Assembly: GCA_020444425.1 (NCBI GenBank)
Contig: JAHLLB010000015.1
Location: 25,985 to 89,984, forward strand
Direction: 5' to 3'
Source: a bacterium
GTDB taxonomy: Bacteria; Electryoneota; Electryoneia; Electryoneales; Electryoneaceae
Length of the DNA stretch: 64,000 nucleotides
A program made the translations under genes and the position numbers. The notes beneath the pieces are model-generated. The model was not told the origin of the DNA. It saw only the letters and a program-made list of their open reading frames with translations, and did no database searches. Positions 1 to 9,035 of the stretch are shown here, in pieces (position 1 is the stretch's first letter; each line of letters begins with the position of its first letter).

Positions 1-245
1 GCGATGAGGTGCGGCAAAGTATTGGAAATCGGAATCGACCCCAGCAACAGCAGGATCGTGCGGTATAGAGGGGAGATCGCCGCGCTGGCCGGTTCGCCGG
101 TGGCTGTGAGCACATTCGCCCATCCGGCGGCGACACCCGGACCGACGAAGTTGAGTTGCGTCAGTCCGTAGGTGCCGAGACCTAACAGAAACGGCACGGC
201 GAAGATGAACCACGGGTGGGGGGTATGTTCGGATCGTGTCGTCAC
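1..245 (-). CDS. Truncated membrane protein, N-terminal part only
   Basis: An open frame runs off the left edge of the window; about 81 residues are visible. It begins with GTG at 245, preceded by a good ribosome binding site (AGGAAGGG on the minus strand, 251-258). The visible part has a hydrophobic segment (WFIFAVPFLLGLGTYGL) at about residues 11-27, a polar stretch, and a second hydrophobic stretch (TILLLLGSIPI) near residue 65, so it is probably an inner-membrane protein. I do not recognise the family. It is divergent from the FAH-family gene starting at 380, so both promoters must lie within 246-379. Confidence 0.6.
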   Translation of the reverse strand, partial: MTTRSEHTPHPWFIFAVPFLLGLGTYGLTQLNFVGPGVAAGWANVLTATGEPASAAISPLYRTILLLLGSIPISNTLPHLI

Positions 246-368
246 AAATTCCCTTCCTCTTGCTGCGGAAACTTAGCCGCGCTCACCCTGCACGGCAAGC
301 AGCTTTCAGATTGGCTCGAGGCACCCTCTGGGCCCCCGGCTATCATGTATATTCTGATGGTCTTACAT

Positions 369-376
369 GGAGAAAG
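369..376 (+). promoter_or_regulatory. Ribosome binding site that fixes the FAH-family start
   Basis: GGAGAAAG lies just before the ATG at 380, with 7 bases between GGAG and the ATG. The open frame extends back to 236, but that part overlaps the divergent gene and reads unlike the family, so 380 is the better start. Confidence 0.6.
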
Positions 377-379
377 ACG

Positions 380-1258
380 ATGCGGTTGACGATGATGCGT
401 TCCGGGGAGATCCCGGAATTGTTCATTTTAACGGATGACGATCGGCATGTTCGTGTCGCGGACCTGCTCAAGGCGGCGGATACGGTACCGTTCCGCGTAT
501 ACGATCCGGAACACCCGGCATTGACGGACATTTTCCGATCCGGTGACGTGTCTACGAACCTGACATGGCTGGAGCAACGGGCGGCCACGGCACTGGAGGC
601 CAGCGTTGACGGCTGGTCGTGGGCGGTGCCGGATACCGGCGGATCGCTGTATTGTGTGGGCCGTAATTACGCCGCTCACGCCGCCGAACTCGGCAACAAG
701 GTACCGGGCAAGCCGATGTTCTTCATGAAATCCCGTGGCTGTCTCGCGGCCAATCAAGCGACGGTGACCCGTCCACCGAGCAGCGACCGCGTGGATTACG
801 AAGGGGAGCTGGCGTTGATTATCGGCGAACCGTTGCGCGGACCGATTGATGACCTCCAGGCGCGCAAGTCGATTGTGGCGGTCACCTTGCTGAATGACAT
901 CTCCGATCGTGCGGAGCAGAACAAGGCGAAGGAAGCGGGAAAGCCTTGGTTCCGTGCGAAGGCCCGGATCGGATTCGCACCGATGGGGCCGTGGCTGCGT
1001 ACCGTGTCCGAGTCACGGGATCTGCGTGAGTTCACCTACCAGACATTGCTCAACGGTACCGTGGTTCAGGATGGCGATCCATCCTTATGGCTGTGGGATG
1101 CGGTCACAGTTGTTCGGGATCTGAGCGAGACATCCGGGCTGGAAGCCGGTGATATCATCGCTACCGGAACGCCGGCTGGAGTTGGACCGATGCAGGTCGG
1201 TGATGTGGTCGCAGTGACGAGCTCCGAAATTGGTACTCTTCGGACTCTCATTGGCTGA
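380..1258 (+). CDS. Fumarylacetoacetate hydrolase (FAH) domain protein
   Basis: A 292-residue protein of the FAH superfamily, metal-dependent hydrolases, isomerases and decarboxylases that act on 2-oxo acids such as acylpyruvates and hydroxymuconates. The family marks are clear: YCVGRNYAAHAAELG before the core, PMFFMKS, the metal-binding DYEGELALIIG, NDISDRA, and the closing GDIIATGTPAGVG. An N-terminal region of about 75 residues precedes the catalytic domain. The substrate cannot be read from sequence. It is distinct from the full-length fumarylacetoacetase at 52603-53865. It stands alone between a divergent membrane gene and an AAA+ regulator. Confidence 0.85.
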   Translation: MRLTMMRSGEIPELFILTDDDRHVRVADLLKAADTVPFRVYDPEHPALTDIFRSGDVSTNLTWLEQRAATALEASVDGWSWAVPDTGGSLYCVGRNYAAHAAELGNKVPGKPMFFMKSRGCLAANQATVTRPPSSDRVDYEGELALIIGEPLRGPIDDLQARKSIVAVTLLNDISDRAEQNKAKEAGKPWFRAKARIGFAPMGPWLRTVSESRDLREFTYQTLLNGTVVQDGDPSLWLWDAVTVVRDLSETSGLEAGDIIATGTPAGVGPMQVGDVVAVTSSEIGTLRTLIG

Positions 1259-1454
1259 TGCAGAGCGCTGTCTATCGTGATGAGTTTATTATCAGTATTT
1301 TGGATAAAGAACTAATCAATGTTAACATCGTGTCGATTTTTGTATAGACTCTTGCCTCTTTGTTTGCGGAGAGCGTGTAGAGTCTACTCCCGCAGGCAGG
1401 TTGGACTTCCAGCACACTCAGCTCGTGATGGTTGAAAATGCGGGATTTCGGAGG

Positions 1455-1486
1455 TTGACTTTTTTTGTGGGATAATCTTACATTTG
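1455..1486 (+). promoter_or_regulatory. Possible Bacteroidota-type promoter
   Basis: TTG at 1455-1457 and TACATTTG at 1479-1486 are 21 bases apart, which fits the -33 TTG / -7 TAnnTTTG promoter known from Bacteroidota. It lies about 50 bases before the AAA+ gene at 1539. Other promoters in this window look sigma70-like, so this match may be chance. The rest of 1259-1538 is AT-rich and shows no gene. Confidence 0.35.
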
Positions 1487-1538
1487 TTGCGGTTCTAGAT
1501 AAGTTCTCGTTTACTTTTTAGCGATAAAATTCTATATT

Positions 1539-2963
1539 ATGGACGCATCCACTTCGCCACAATCCTCACAATTTCGGAAGCAGGTTCTGCGTGAGGCCTT
1601 GCCTGAACTGTTGAAAGGAAACAGTTCGGACGAGGAGTTGATCCACAGTGCCGCTACTTGGTGGCAAACCTCCGGACCGAATTCAGTTCCTCCACGCGAC
1701 TATCTCTACTATATTACGCAGCTTAACGAGTACGCGCGTTGGCGCGCCTCGAAGCTGGGCCAGCTGCACGAGAGCGCGTTTTCGTATTCGGAATCGTCCT
1801 TCCTGCCGAACCCGTTCCAGCAGTTCCTGCGCGAGCGATCGTACACTGTTTCTGAGATGCCGGGCGACACCGGGCTGCGGCTTGAGCATGGCTTACGGAC
1901 GCTGGTTGGTGATTCCCGCATCTGGCGGGATGTGATCGGAGTGGTGCAGGGGGCGGCGTTCAGCGACGTCCCGACATTGATCAATGGGGAGGTGGGTACC
2001 GGCAAATCGCAGATCGCTCGTGTTATTCACGATTCGAGCATGCGTGCCGACAAACCGTTCTTGTCGATCCCCTGCCAGTTCCTGTCGCACGAACACTTCA
2101 AGCTGCAAATTCGCGACTTGATCTCGGAATTTGCTGACGTATCCGAGCTGCGGGGGTTGGACGCTCTGTTTTCACAGGTCGGGACCGTGTACCTCGCGGA
2201 CGTTGACCAGTTGCCGTTGCAGTTGCAGCCGATCTTTGCGGAGCAGTTGCGCAAGCGGCACAACCCGGAGTCGCCGGGCGGCAACACGTATACCGTGCCT
2301 CGGTATATCGCGTCAACAAACGAAGACATCAACCTGCTCGCCACACGGCAGTTGTTCCGGCACGACTTGTTCCTGGAAATCGCGATCCTGCAGATTGATC
2401 TGCCGCCGCTTCGTCACCGGCGGGAAGATATTGCGATGCTGGCGGACCACATCCTCGGGCAGCTGGCGTCCAAGTACCGCATCGAGAAGCCGGTGCTTCA
2501 CATGGACACGCAGCACAAGCTCGAACGGTATCCGTGGCCGGGGAATCTGTCGGAACTGAGGACCGTGCTGGACAGGGCACTGCTGAAGACGAAGCGGATC
2601 ATCAAACCGGTGCACCTGTTCTTTGATGCGCACAACTGGTTCCCGATGAACACACGGGACCGTGATGCGATCGTACGGGTGCTGAACGTGTTTGAGGAAG
2701 CGGATTTCCGGATTGGCGCGGCACCGATTGAACAGTTGATCGTCTTTCTACTGCAGAAGGATCAGCTGCAGTTCAAGGCGTCTGAGTTGGCGGAGATGCT
2801 GGATGCCCGGCCCTCAACCGCCCGTAGTTACCTCACAAATTTGCGCAGGCTGGGCTTTGTGAAGAAGCATGGCGACCGCAAGTCGACGACGTGGAGTGTG
2901 AACCAGGCGCGGTTGCTGGGTGAGGAACCGGGCGGTTCGCCGAACGATAGAGACACAGACTAG
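1539..2963 (+). CDS. Sigma54-activator-like AAA+ regulator, degenerate
   Basis: A 474-residue protein with an AAA+ core resembling NtrC-family sigma54 activators. Visible: Walker A GEVGTGKS (residues 150-157), the FRHDLFLEIAILQIDLPPLRHRRED block (about 273-297) matching the sensor/arginine-finger region, and PWPGNLSELR. The GAFTGA loop that contacts sigma54 is absent, because the segment between PCQF and GTVYL is short and unrelated. Walker B is GTVYLADVD where the family has GTLFLDEI, so the acidic pair is altered. The C-terminus (about 400-465) looks like a winged helix (KASELAEMLDARPSTARSYLTNLRRLGFV) rather than Fis. It therefore probably does not open sigma54 promoters; a DNA-binding or scaffolding role is inferred. 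Confidence 0.75.
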   Translation: MDASTSPQSSQFRKQVLREALPELLKGNSSDEELIHSAATWWQTSGPNSVPPRDYLYYITQLNEYARWRASKLGQLHESAFSYSESSFLPNPFQQFLRERSYTVSEMPGDTGLRLEHGLRTLVGDSRIWRDVIGVVQGAAFSDVPTLINGEVGTGKSQIARVIHDSSMRADKPFLSIPCQFLSHEHFKLQIRDLISEFADVSELRGLDALFSQVGTVYLADVDQLPLQLQPIFAEQLRKRHNPESPGGNTYTVPRYIASTNEDINLLATRQLFRHDLFLEIAILQIDLPPLRHRREDIAMLADHILGQLASKYRIEKPVLHMDTQHKLERYPWPGNLSELRTVLDRALLKTKRIIKPVHLFFDAHNWFPMNTRDRDAIVRVLNVFEEADFRIGAAPIEQLIVFLLQKDQLQFKASELAEMLDARPSTARSYLTNLRRLGFVKKHGDRKSTTWSVNQARLLGEEPGGSPNDRDTD

Positions 2964-3042
2964 CCCGACGCGGATCGGACGTATTGGGCTTATCCCCGCG
3001 CTGCGACGATTGTTACTTTCCTGCCCGGACAAACGATTCCCA

Positions 3043-5193
3043 TCACTTGAACAGCAACCAGCGAACACCCCAGATCTCAGAGCGGTGCATGTTCGGATAG
3101 CCGGGAATGAACTGGTAGGGAGTGCTGCGAAGATTGCGCACGCCGAAGTAGGCCTCGAAATTGAAGATCCGCGCATTGAGAATGGCGTCGTAGAGGATGG
3201 CAGCATCCTGAAGGTAGTTCGATGTCTGGTACTCGCCCCAGTAATACGCGTTTACGGTCGCGCGAATCCGCAACTGCCCTTCGTAGTAATGGTCCATGAA
3301 GCGCAAGCTGGCCCAGCCGTAGGTTTCCGGCACCGGCGCGGTCGGTGTGATCGTTTCGGCATAGGTGAACGATCCCGCCGCGCTCAGCGGTCCCCAGATC
3401 GGTGTCCATGCGTACGCTGAGGTCTCGTAAGTGGTGTAGTTGATCGTGTTCTTGCGTGACCACGCGATGTCGGATTCGACATAGGTGATGATCTGGTCCC
3501 GCCATTGCCGCACGCCGCTCATCACGTAAATCTGCCGGTAATCCGGCCAGCCCATGCTCACGCCCGCACCGGCGTAGTCCGATTTCACCGGTTTCAGCGC
3601 CGGTTCGCCGTAGTAGTACGTTGTGTAGTCGGGGACGGGGAGGATGTCCATCCAGCGGTCCGGTGTACGCACCGACCAGTACCCGGCCGATTCATCCAGT
3701 CCCGGGTAGCGCCAGCTGGAAGAGATCAACCCCAGCACGCGCAGCGAATCGGTGACGCTGTACGTCGCGGAGGCCGAACCGCCGATCAGCATCGTGTCGT
3801 CCACGTCGATCGTGTCCGGTTGCAGGCTGAGGGTGGAATACTCCGTTCGCAGCGAACCTTGCAGCTCGAACGGACCGAGCGTGTACTGGTCCTCCGCGCC
3901 GATTCCGGCGGTCAAGCGGCTGGCTTGCGGGTCGATGTTGTTCTTGCGACGGTTGAACCGGGCGGCGATCCGCTCCACGTCCGCACGGACAGCCAAGTTG
4001 TGGCCGTAGAAATCAGCACGTCCCTGCTCTACGCGCAGACCGAGCCGGTTGCCGTCCTCGTCACCGTAGCCGAATCCACTCTGTGAACGCACATACCACG
4101 CCGCAGCCTCACGGTACAGACTGTCGCCGGGTTCGCCGGAAGACAGGCTGACGTCGATGTCGTTACGGTGGATGCTGGACGTTTTCGTGTCGAACGCCCG
4201 GCCCCAGCGGTCGCGCATCTCCATCCATTGCACGGAGAGGATGCCCACATCGCGTATCGTTTGCCGTCCACCGATACGCAGATGGCTGGTGTTGGCGACG
4301 GTGTTGGCGTAGCGGCCCTGGAATTCGGCGATGTTCACGCCGATGTGGTAGGCGAATGCGTCCGTCAGCTGGTTGGCGATGCGCCAATCCGCTCGCCCAA
4401 GTCCGTACCAGCCCTGACGGTAGACGATCCGTGTGACCGGCACGCGCTCATAAACGTACGGCTGCACGAGGTTGATTGTCGGACCACTGGACATGCGGTA
4501 ACCGGTAGCGGCAGGCTCGTATTCGGCAATCTGGATCTCTTCCGGGACGAAACTGCTGAAGTTTGTCGCGCCGGTGAGTGGGTCGTCATAAGGTCGTCCG
4601 CGGAACCAGACGCCGACGTCGCGTGGCGATCCTCCGGCGGGGACAACGTAGAACGGTTGCCCGTAAATGTCTGGATGACGCGGGAACAGGCCGGGCGCGC
4701 TGGTGATCGCCTGACCGGCGTCGCGGAAGGTGTGCCGCTGAAACTCGCGATTGGTCAGCTTGAGCGAGGTTTGCGAGCGGGTCACAGGTGCGGTCGAATC
4801 CGGCGGAATGATCGGCGGTAACGGTTCCGGCAGCACAACCAGCGAATCGATTGCGGCGGAACTGTCGGCGGGGAGGGGCTCTCCGTTCACCCGCAACGTA
4901 TCCCCGGTCAATGAATCTACACCTACAGAATCCACCTGTAACGAATCCACCAGCATGCTGTCAACCGACAGGCTGTCCGGCTTGATCGCAACCGTACTGT
5001 CGGCCGGGGCGGACGGATTGTTCGAGGGCGGCGGTTCCTGTCCCTGCGCCAGGTGCATCAGCAGCATCAATGGGAACAGCACCGAGAGCACGGAGACAAT
5101 CCGGAACCTGCGCCGGATTGATGTGTGCACGGTACGTTTCGCCGGGGATTCCGGCCCGTGGGTGGACGGTGTTGTGGGTTTGTGAGTCCGCAT
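3043..5193 (-). CDS. Outer-membrane beta-barrel protein with plug-like N-domain
   Basis: A 716-residue exported protein. Residues 27-50 form a signal peptide (RRRFRIVSVLSVLFPLMLLMHLAQGQ). A low-complexity linker follows, rich in D-S-L repeats (SLSVDSMLVDSLQVDSVGVDSL). Next comes a segment resembling a TonB-receptor plug (NREFQRHTFRDAGQAITSAPG) with a GVWFRGRPYDDP motif, then alternating aromatic strands to a terminal WGVRWLLFK, typical of FCB barrels. The start at 5193 is chosen because the signal peptide follows it; a longer frame reaches 5367 but would overlap the groES promoter. No clear ribosome binding site is seen. The cargo is unknown. Confidence 0.7.
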   Translation of the reverse strand: MRTHKPTTPSTHGPESPAKRTVHTSIRRRFRIVSVLSVLFPLMLLMHLAQGQEPPPSNNPSAPADSTVAIKPDSLSVDSMLVDSLQVDSVGVDSLTGDTLRVNGEPLPADSSAAIDSLVVLPEPLPPIIPPDSTAPVTRSQTSLKLTNREFQRHTFRDAGQAITSAPGLFPRHPDIYGQPFYVVPAGGSPRDVGVWFRGRPYDDPLTGATNFSSFVPEEIQIAEYEPAATGYRMSSGPTINLVQPYVYERVPVTRIVYRQGWYGLGRADWRIANQLTDAFAYHIGVNIAEFQGRYANTVANTSHLRIGGRQTIRDVGILSVQWMEMRDRWGRAFDTKTSSIHRNDIDVSLSSGEPGDSLYREAAAWYVRSQSGFGYGDEDGNRLGLRVEQGRADFYGHNLAVRADVERIAARFNRRKNNIDPQASRLTAGIGAEDQYTLGPFELQGSLRTEYSTLSLQPDTIDVDDTMLIGGSASATYSVTDSLRVLGLISSSWRYPGLDESAGYWSVRTPDRWMDILPVPDYTTYYYGEPALKPVKSDYAGAGVSMGWPDYRQIYVMSGVRQWRDQIITYVESDIAWSRKNTINYTTYETSAYAWTPIWGPLSAAGSFTYAETITPTAPVPETYGWASLRFMDHYYEGQLRIRATVNAYYWGEYQTSNYLQDAAILYDAILNARIFNFEAYFGVRNLRSTPYQFIPGYPNMHRSEIWGVRWLLFK

Positions 5194-5317
5194 CGCGCAG
5201 AATATACACGCGGCTGTATCGTGATGCTGCTCAGCGATGCCTCGCGGGTAGGCCCCGAGCGGCAGAAAACAACGGTCTGGCAGGGGTAAGCCGGTCTCCC
5301 GGTGCAGTGGGAACTGC

Positions 5318-5346
5318 TTGACTCTTCCGTAGTGGAATCCTATACT
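5318..5346 (+). promoter_or_regulatory. Sigma70-type promoter of groES-groEL
   Basis: TTGACT (5318-5323) and TATACT (5341-5346) are separated by exactly 17 bases. The predicted transcription start falls just before or in the CIRCE operator, the usual arrangement for HrcA control. Confidence 0.85.
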
Positions 5347-5356
5347 TTCGCCCTTG

Positions 5357-5383
5357 TTAGCACTCACCTCAATCGAGTGCTAA
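5357..5383 (+). promoter_or_regulatory. CIRCE operator (HrcA binding site)
   Basis: A perfect TTAGCACTC-N9-GAGTGCTAA inverted repeat lies directly after the -10 box. CIRCE is the established operator of the heat-shock repressor HrcA. It implies an hrcA gene elsewhere in the genome; none is in this window. Confidence 0.97.
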
Positions 5384-5515
5384 CAGAAACGTAAGTTCAT
5401 ACATTTCATATATCTACGACGAATCACCGTTCAGGCAAGCTTGTCTCTGACTTAAGTGCCGACAGGATTCGTCGAAAAAGTGCAAACCGATTCGATTGAT
5501 GGAGGAAGCATCACG

Positions 5516-5815
5516 ATGAACGTGCGTCCGATTGACGAGCGTGTGTTGCTCAAGGTAGTGGAGAAGGATGAGAAGACCTCCGGCGGCATCATCATTCCGG
5601 ATACCGTCAGCAAGGAACGTCCGCAGATCGGCGAAGTCGTTGCCCTCGGCGATGACATCGTCAACAAGGATCTCGAGCGCAAGCCGCTGTCGCAGATCGT
5701 CAGTGTTGGTGACCAGGTGCTGTTCGCGAAGTACGGCGGCACGGAAGTTACCGTTGACGAGGAAGAGTTCCTGCTGGTCAACCGCAGCGACATTCTTGGC
5801 GTGATCGAGAACTAA
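5516..5815 (+). CDS. groES: Co-chaperonin GroES
   Basis: A 99-residue GroES (Cpn10). It caps the GroEL folding chamber in the cytoplasm. The whole family pattern is present: N-terminal MNVRPIDERVLLK, the mobile loop EKTSGGIIIPDTVSKERP and the closing VGDQVLFAKYGGTEVTVDEEEFLLVNRSDILGVIE. The ATG at 5516 follows a strong ribosome binding site (GGAGGAAG, 5501-5508). It is first in a two-gene operon with groEL, 107 bases apart, under the CIRCE-controlled promoter. A hairpin lies in the spacer. Confidence 0.98.
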   Translation: MNVRPIDERVLLKVVEKDEKTSGGIIIPDTVSKERPQIGEVVALGDDIVNKDLERKPLSQIVSVGDQVLFAKYGGTEVTVDEEEFLLVNRSDILGVIEN

Positions 5816-5842
5816 TCCGGCCTGGTCCGGTGTTTCGATCAT

Positions 5843-5866
5843 TACCACGGACGATCATTCGTGGTA
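5843..5866 (+). other. Hairpin between groES and groEL
   Basis: TACCACG (5843-5849) pairs with CGTGGTA (5860-5866) around a 10-base loop. No T-run follows, so it is more likely an mRNA processing or stability element than a terminator. Confidence 0.5.
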
Positions 5867-5922
5867 GGCGGTAAGCAGCACAGAGATGCAAACACAGAAT
5901 TCAAGTCAGGAGATACGTAAAG

Positions 5923-7560
5923 ATGGCTCACAAGATCCTTGCCTTTGATCTCGAAGCCCGCAATGGTCTCAAATCTGGTGTCGACCAGCTTGCGAGGGCA
6001 GTGAAGGTTACCCTCGGCCCGCGTGGCCGCAACGTCATTCTCGAAAAGAAATTCGGTGCTCCGACCGTGACCAAGGACGGCGTTTCGGTCGCCAAGGAAA
6101 TCGAGCTCGAGGATCCGATTGAGAACATGGGCGCCCAGATGGTGCGCGAGGTTGCCTCGAAGACCTCCGATGTCGCTGGTGATGGTACCACCACCGCGAC
6201 GGTGCTCGCCCAGGCGATCCTCAGTGAAGGTCTGCGCAACGTCGTCGCCGGCGCGAACCCGCTGTTGCTGAAGCGTGGCATCGACAAGGCTGTGCGTGTC
6301 GTGGTTGAAGAACTGCACAAGCAGATGGTTGAAGTTGGTGGCAGCAAGGACCGCATTGCGCAGGTCGGCGCGATTTCCGCCAACAACGACAGCGAAATCG
6401 GCAAGCTTATCGCCGACGCGATGGAAAAGGTTGGCAACGACGGCGTCATCACGGTTGAAGAAGCCAAGTCGATTGAGACGAGCCTTGAAGTCGTCGAAGG
6501 CATGCAGTTTGACCGTGGTTACCTCAGCCCGTATTTCGTCACCGATCCGGACAACATGGAATCGATCCATGACGATCCGATGATCCTGATCTACGACAAG
6601 AAGATCAGCGTGATGAAGGACCTGCTGCCGATCCTCGAGAAGGTTGCACAGATGGGCAAGCCGCTGATCATCATCTCGGAAGACGTCGAAGGCGAAGCGC
6701 TGGCGACGTTGGTCGTGAACAAGATCCGTGGCACCCTGAAAATAGCCGCCGTCAAGGCTCCGGGCTTCGGTGACCGTCGCAAGGCGATGCTCGAAGATAT
6801 CGCGATCCTGACCGGTGGCCGTGTGATCAGCGAAGACGCCGGCCTGAAGCTTGAAAACACCCAGCTCAGCGACCTCGGTTCAGCCAAGCGCATCACCATG
6901 ACCAAGGACAACACGACGATCGTCGAAGGCGCTGGCGAAGCTACTGACATCCAGGGTCGTATCGAGCAGATCAAGAAGCAGATCGAAGCGACCACGTCCG
7001 ACTACGACCGTGAGAAGCTGCAGGAACGTCTCGCGAAGTTGGCCGGTGGTGTTGCCGTGCTGAACATCGGCGCCGCCACGGAAGTCGAGATGAAGGAGAA
7101 GAAGGCGCGTGTCGAAGACGCCCTGCACGCAACCCGTGCTGCGGTGGAAGAAGGCATCGTCGCTGGTGGTGGTGTTGCCCTGATCCGTGCGCAGCAGGCG
7201 CTGGCCAAGATCAAGTTTGAGGGTGACGAAGACACCGGTCGCATGATCATTCTCCGTGCGATCGAGGAGCCGCTGCGTCAGATCGCCGGCAACGCCGGTT
7301 TCGAAGGTGCTGTCGTGGTCCAGAAGGTTCGCGAGCACAAGTCCGCGTCTTACGGCTTCAACGCACTGACCGGCGAATTCGAAGACATGATGGAAGCGGG
7401 CATCATCGACCCGACCAAGGTCACCCGTTCCGCGCTCGAGAATGCCGCGTCTGTCGCCAGCGTGCTGGTGATGAGCGAAGCGGTTGTCTACGAAGCGAAG
7501 GAAGACTCGCCATCGGTTCCTGCGATGCCGGGTGGTGGCATGGGCGGCGGGATGTACTAA
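5923..7560 (+). CDS. groEL: Chaperonin GroEL
   Basis: A 545-residue chaperonin of normal length. ATP-site motifs [37 protein letters not shown] and [15 protein letters not shown] are intact, and the protein ends in a glycine-methionine tail ([10 protein letters not shown]). It forms the double-ring folding machine with GroES. The N-terminus ([24 protein letters not shown]) is standard. It is second in the CIRCE-controlled operon and ends 50 bases before an intrinsic terminator. Confidence 0.99.
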   Translation: MAHKILAFDLEARNGLKSGVDQLARAVKVTLGPRGRNVILEKKFGAPTVTKDGVSVAKEIELEDPIENMGAQMVREVASKTSDVAGDGTTTATVLAQAILSEGLRNVVAGANPLLLKRGIDKAVRVVVEELHKQMVEVGGSKDRIAQVGAISANNDSEIGKLIADAMEKVGNDGVITVEEAKSIETSLEVVEGMQFDRGYLSPYFVTDPDNMESIHDDPMILIYDKKISVMKDLLPILEKVAQMGKPLIIISEDVEGEALATLVVNKIRGTLKIAAVKAPGFGDRRKAMLEDIAILTGGRVISEDAGLKLENTQLSDLGSAKRITMTKDNTTIVEGAGEATDIQGRIEQIKKQIEATTSDYDREKLQERLAKLAGGVAVLNIGAATEVEMKEKKARVEDALHATRAAVEEGIVAGGGVALIRAQQALAKIKFEGDEDTGRMIILRAIEEPLRQIAGNAGFEGAVVVQKVREHKSASYGFNALTGEFEDMMEAGIIDPTKVTRSALENAASVASVLVMSEAVVYEAKEDSPSVPAMPGGGMGGGMY

Positions 7561-7610
7561 GCCACGTTTGGCGGATAGAAGTAATTCGACAGGTTTCGCC
7601 TGATAGTAAT

Positions 7611-7642
7611 GGACCGATCCGAACAGGGTCGGTCCTTTTTTT
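7611..7642 (+). terminator. Intrinsic terminator after groEL
   Basis: GGACCGA (7611-7617) pairs with TCGGTCC (7629-7635) and is followed by a run of seven T. This closes the groESL transcript. Confidence 0.9.
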
Positions 7643-7756
7643 GCTCATGGACCGGAGATCGAAACGCAAATAGCGCAGATACAAACAAGTGCAATTTCGC
7701 CTCCCAGAGGATAAAATCAGAAATTGTGATACTAATCACTGGCGCAAGCCCCACAT

Positions 7757-7793
7757 TTAGAGTACACTAAAACATGAAGTTAGCGTACCCTAA
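7757..7793 (+). promoter_or_regulatory. Paired 14-bp dyads, candidate operator
   Basis: TTAGAGTACACTAA (7757-7770) and TTAGCGTACCCTAA (7780-7793) share the pattern TTAG-N-GTAC-N-CTAA. Their start points are 23 bases apart, about two helical turns. They lie 100 bases before the secreted-protein gene at 7893. Two near-identical symmetric sites in phase suggest binding of a dimeric regulator; which one is unknown. The rest of 7643-7892 holds nothing else that I recognise. Confidence 0.5.
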
Positions 7794-7892
7794 CCGTATT
7801 GAATTGCTTTACAGTATCGAGAATCACGGAAGGGCATGGAGAAGGGCAGCCCCCCTGAATAACCTGGTGGGCCTGGAACGAGGGAGACGATC

Positions 7893-8699
7893 ATGAAGAT
7901 GATTCTTGCGTTGTTTGCGGTAGGTTTGATGGTGCTGATGGGCGCCGCTGGTGTTGTATCAGCGCAGCAGGAAACAGCCTGGGCGGGAGACTATGAGTTC
8001 CCCGGCCGAAACTGGTCCTTGTACATGATGTACAACGTGCACTGTGACCCGAGTTGCTACATGGCGCAACACAACACGCTGTGGGCGGGTCAGAACACCG
8101 CTGTTGGTGAAGTTCTGGTGGGTCATCAGGCCGGCGAGAATGATGTCTGGATTCGTTACGAAATGGCGGATGGCTGGTGCCTCGTGGAAACACACGCGAC
8201 GTTCGGCTATGAATTCGATGAGATTCCGATGACAGGTTCCGGCAACCCGAAGATCGGTCATTTCATGTACAATGACACCCACCCGCCGTGCACACATGTC
8301 GTGAACTACGTATTTGAAATTCCGGACGACTTCTGCGAAGCGGACATTTACCTCGCCGCGCATGCGGTTGTTGAACCCTGCACCTGCGATCTGCAGAGCG
8401 AGGGCGATGCGCGCGTCTTCGGCAACCTGCCGTCTGAGTTCAAGCTGGATGAGCCGTATCCGAATCCGTTCAACGCGTCCGCAACGGTCAGCGTGACCTT
8501 GCCGGAAGCAGCTCCGTTGACGATCAATGTCTTCAGCGTTACCGGCCAGCAGGTCGCAACGTTGACCGAAGGCATGAGCAATGCCGGGACACACCAGTTC
8601 CACTTCGACGCGGCGAATCTCGCTTCGGGTGTGTACTTTGTCCAGGCGACGGTGCCGGGCAAGCTGAACGAACTGAAAAAGGTGATGCTCGTGCGGTAA
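7893..8699 (+). CDS. Secreted protein with type IX-style sorting domain (paralogue 1)
   Basis: A 268-residue exported protein. A signal peptide (about residues 1-25, ending GVVSAQQ) is followed by a unique domain with conserved features ETAWAGDYEFPGRNWSLY and four to six cysteines (HCDPSCY, WCLVETH, PPCTH, FCEAD, CTCDLQ). The last 80 residues form a T9SS type A-like sorting domain starting YPNPFNASATVSV and ending KKVMLVR. Such domains guide export and anchoring in FCB bacteria. The gene is a tandem paralogue of 9036-9872. A good ribosome binding site (GAGGGAGA) precedes it. The function of the N-domain is not recognised. Confidence 0.8.
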   Translation: MKMILALFAVGLMVLMGAAGVVSAQQETAWAGDYEFPGRNWSLYMMYNVHCDPSCYMAQHNTLWAGQNTAVGEVLVGHQAGENDVWIRYEMADGWCLVETHATFGYEFDEIPMTGSGNPKIGHFMYNDTHPPCTHVVNYVFEIPDDFCEADIYLAAHAVVEPCTCDLQSEGDARVFGNLPSEFKLDEPYPNPFNASATVSVTLPEAAPLTINVFSVTGQQVATLTEGMSNAGTHQFHFDAANLASGVYFVQATVPGKLNELKKVMLVR

Positions 8700-8770
8700 G
8701 TTGTGTATTCCTAACACTTCCTGAATTCGAAGAAGTACTTAGGAGTTAAGACTCGCGGTCGTTCGAATTT

Positions 8771-8803
8771 GCGGGACACTTTTCAAAGAGTGTCCCGCTT
8801 CTT
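8771..8803 (+). terminator. Terminator after paralogue 1
   Basis: A perfect 10-base stem (GCGGGACACT 8771-8780, AGTGTCCCGC 8789-8798) with an 8-base loop, followed by TTCTT. It separates the two paralogues into different transcripts. The remaining 8804-9035 holds no clear gene. Confidence 0.8.
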
Positions 8804-9035
8804 ATGTCTGAAACACGTAAGAACCGGAACGTTTATCTGCATCGTTTGCAATGCGACTCGAAGAGTCGAAAACGCGAACGTGTGATCCAGGACACTTGTA
8901 TCTGGAGTGCTTTCGGTGTATTGTTGGTTTCAGAAGTTAGGAACGCCTATCAGAGAGCCCCGGCGCTCACCGGACTGATACGGTAGATCAACGTTGACCC
9001 CGCGGAGTCGGAGGGGGATATCCCAGGAGGATGTG

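Noticed and set aside
236..379. Longer N-terminus for the FAH-family gene
   Set aside because: The extra 48 residues overlap the divergent gene's start, are unlike the family, and the good ribosome binding site sits before 380.
5194..5367. N-terminal extension of the barrel protein
   Set aside because: It would run through the groES promoter and CIRCE and place the signal peptide inside the protein.
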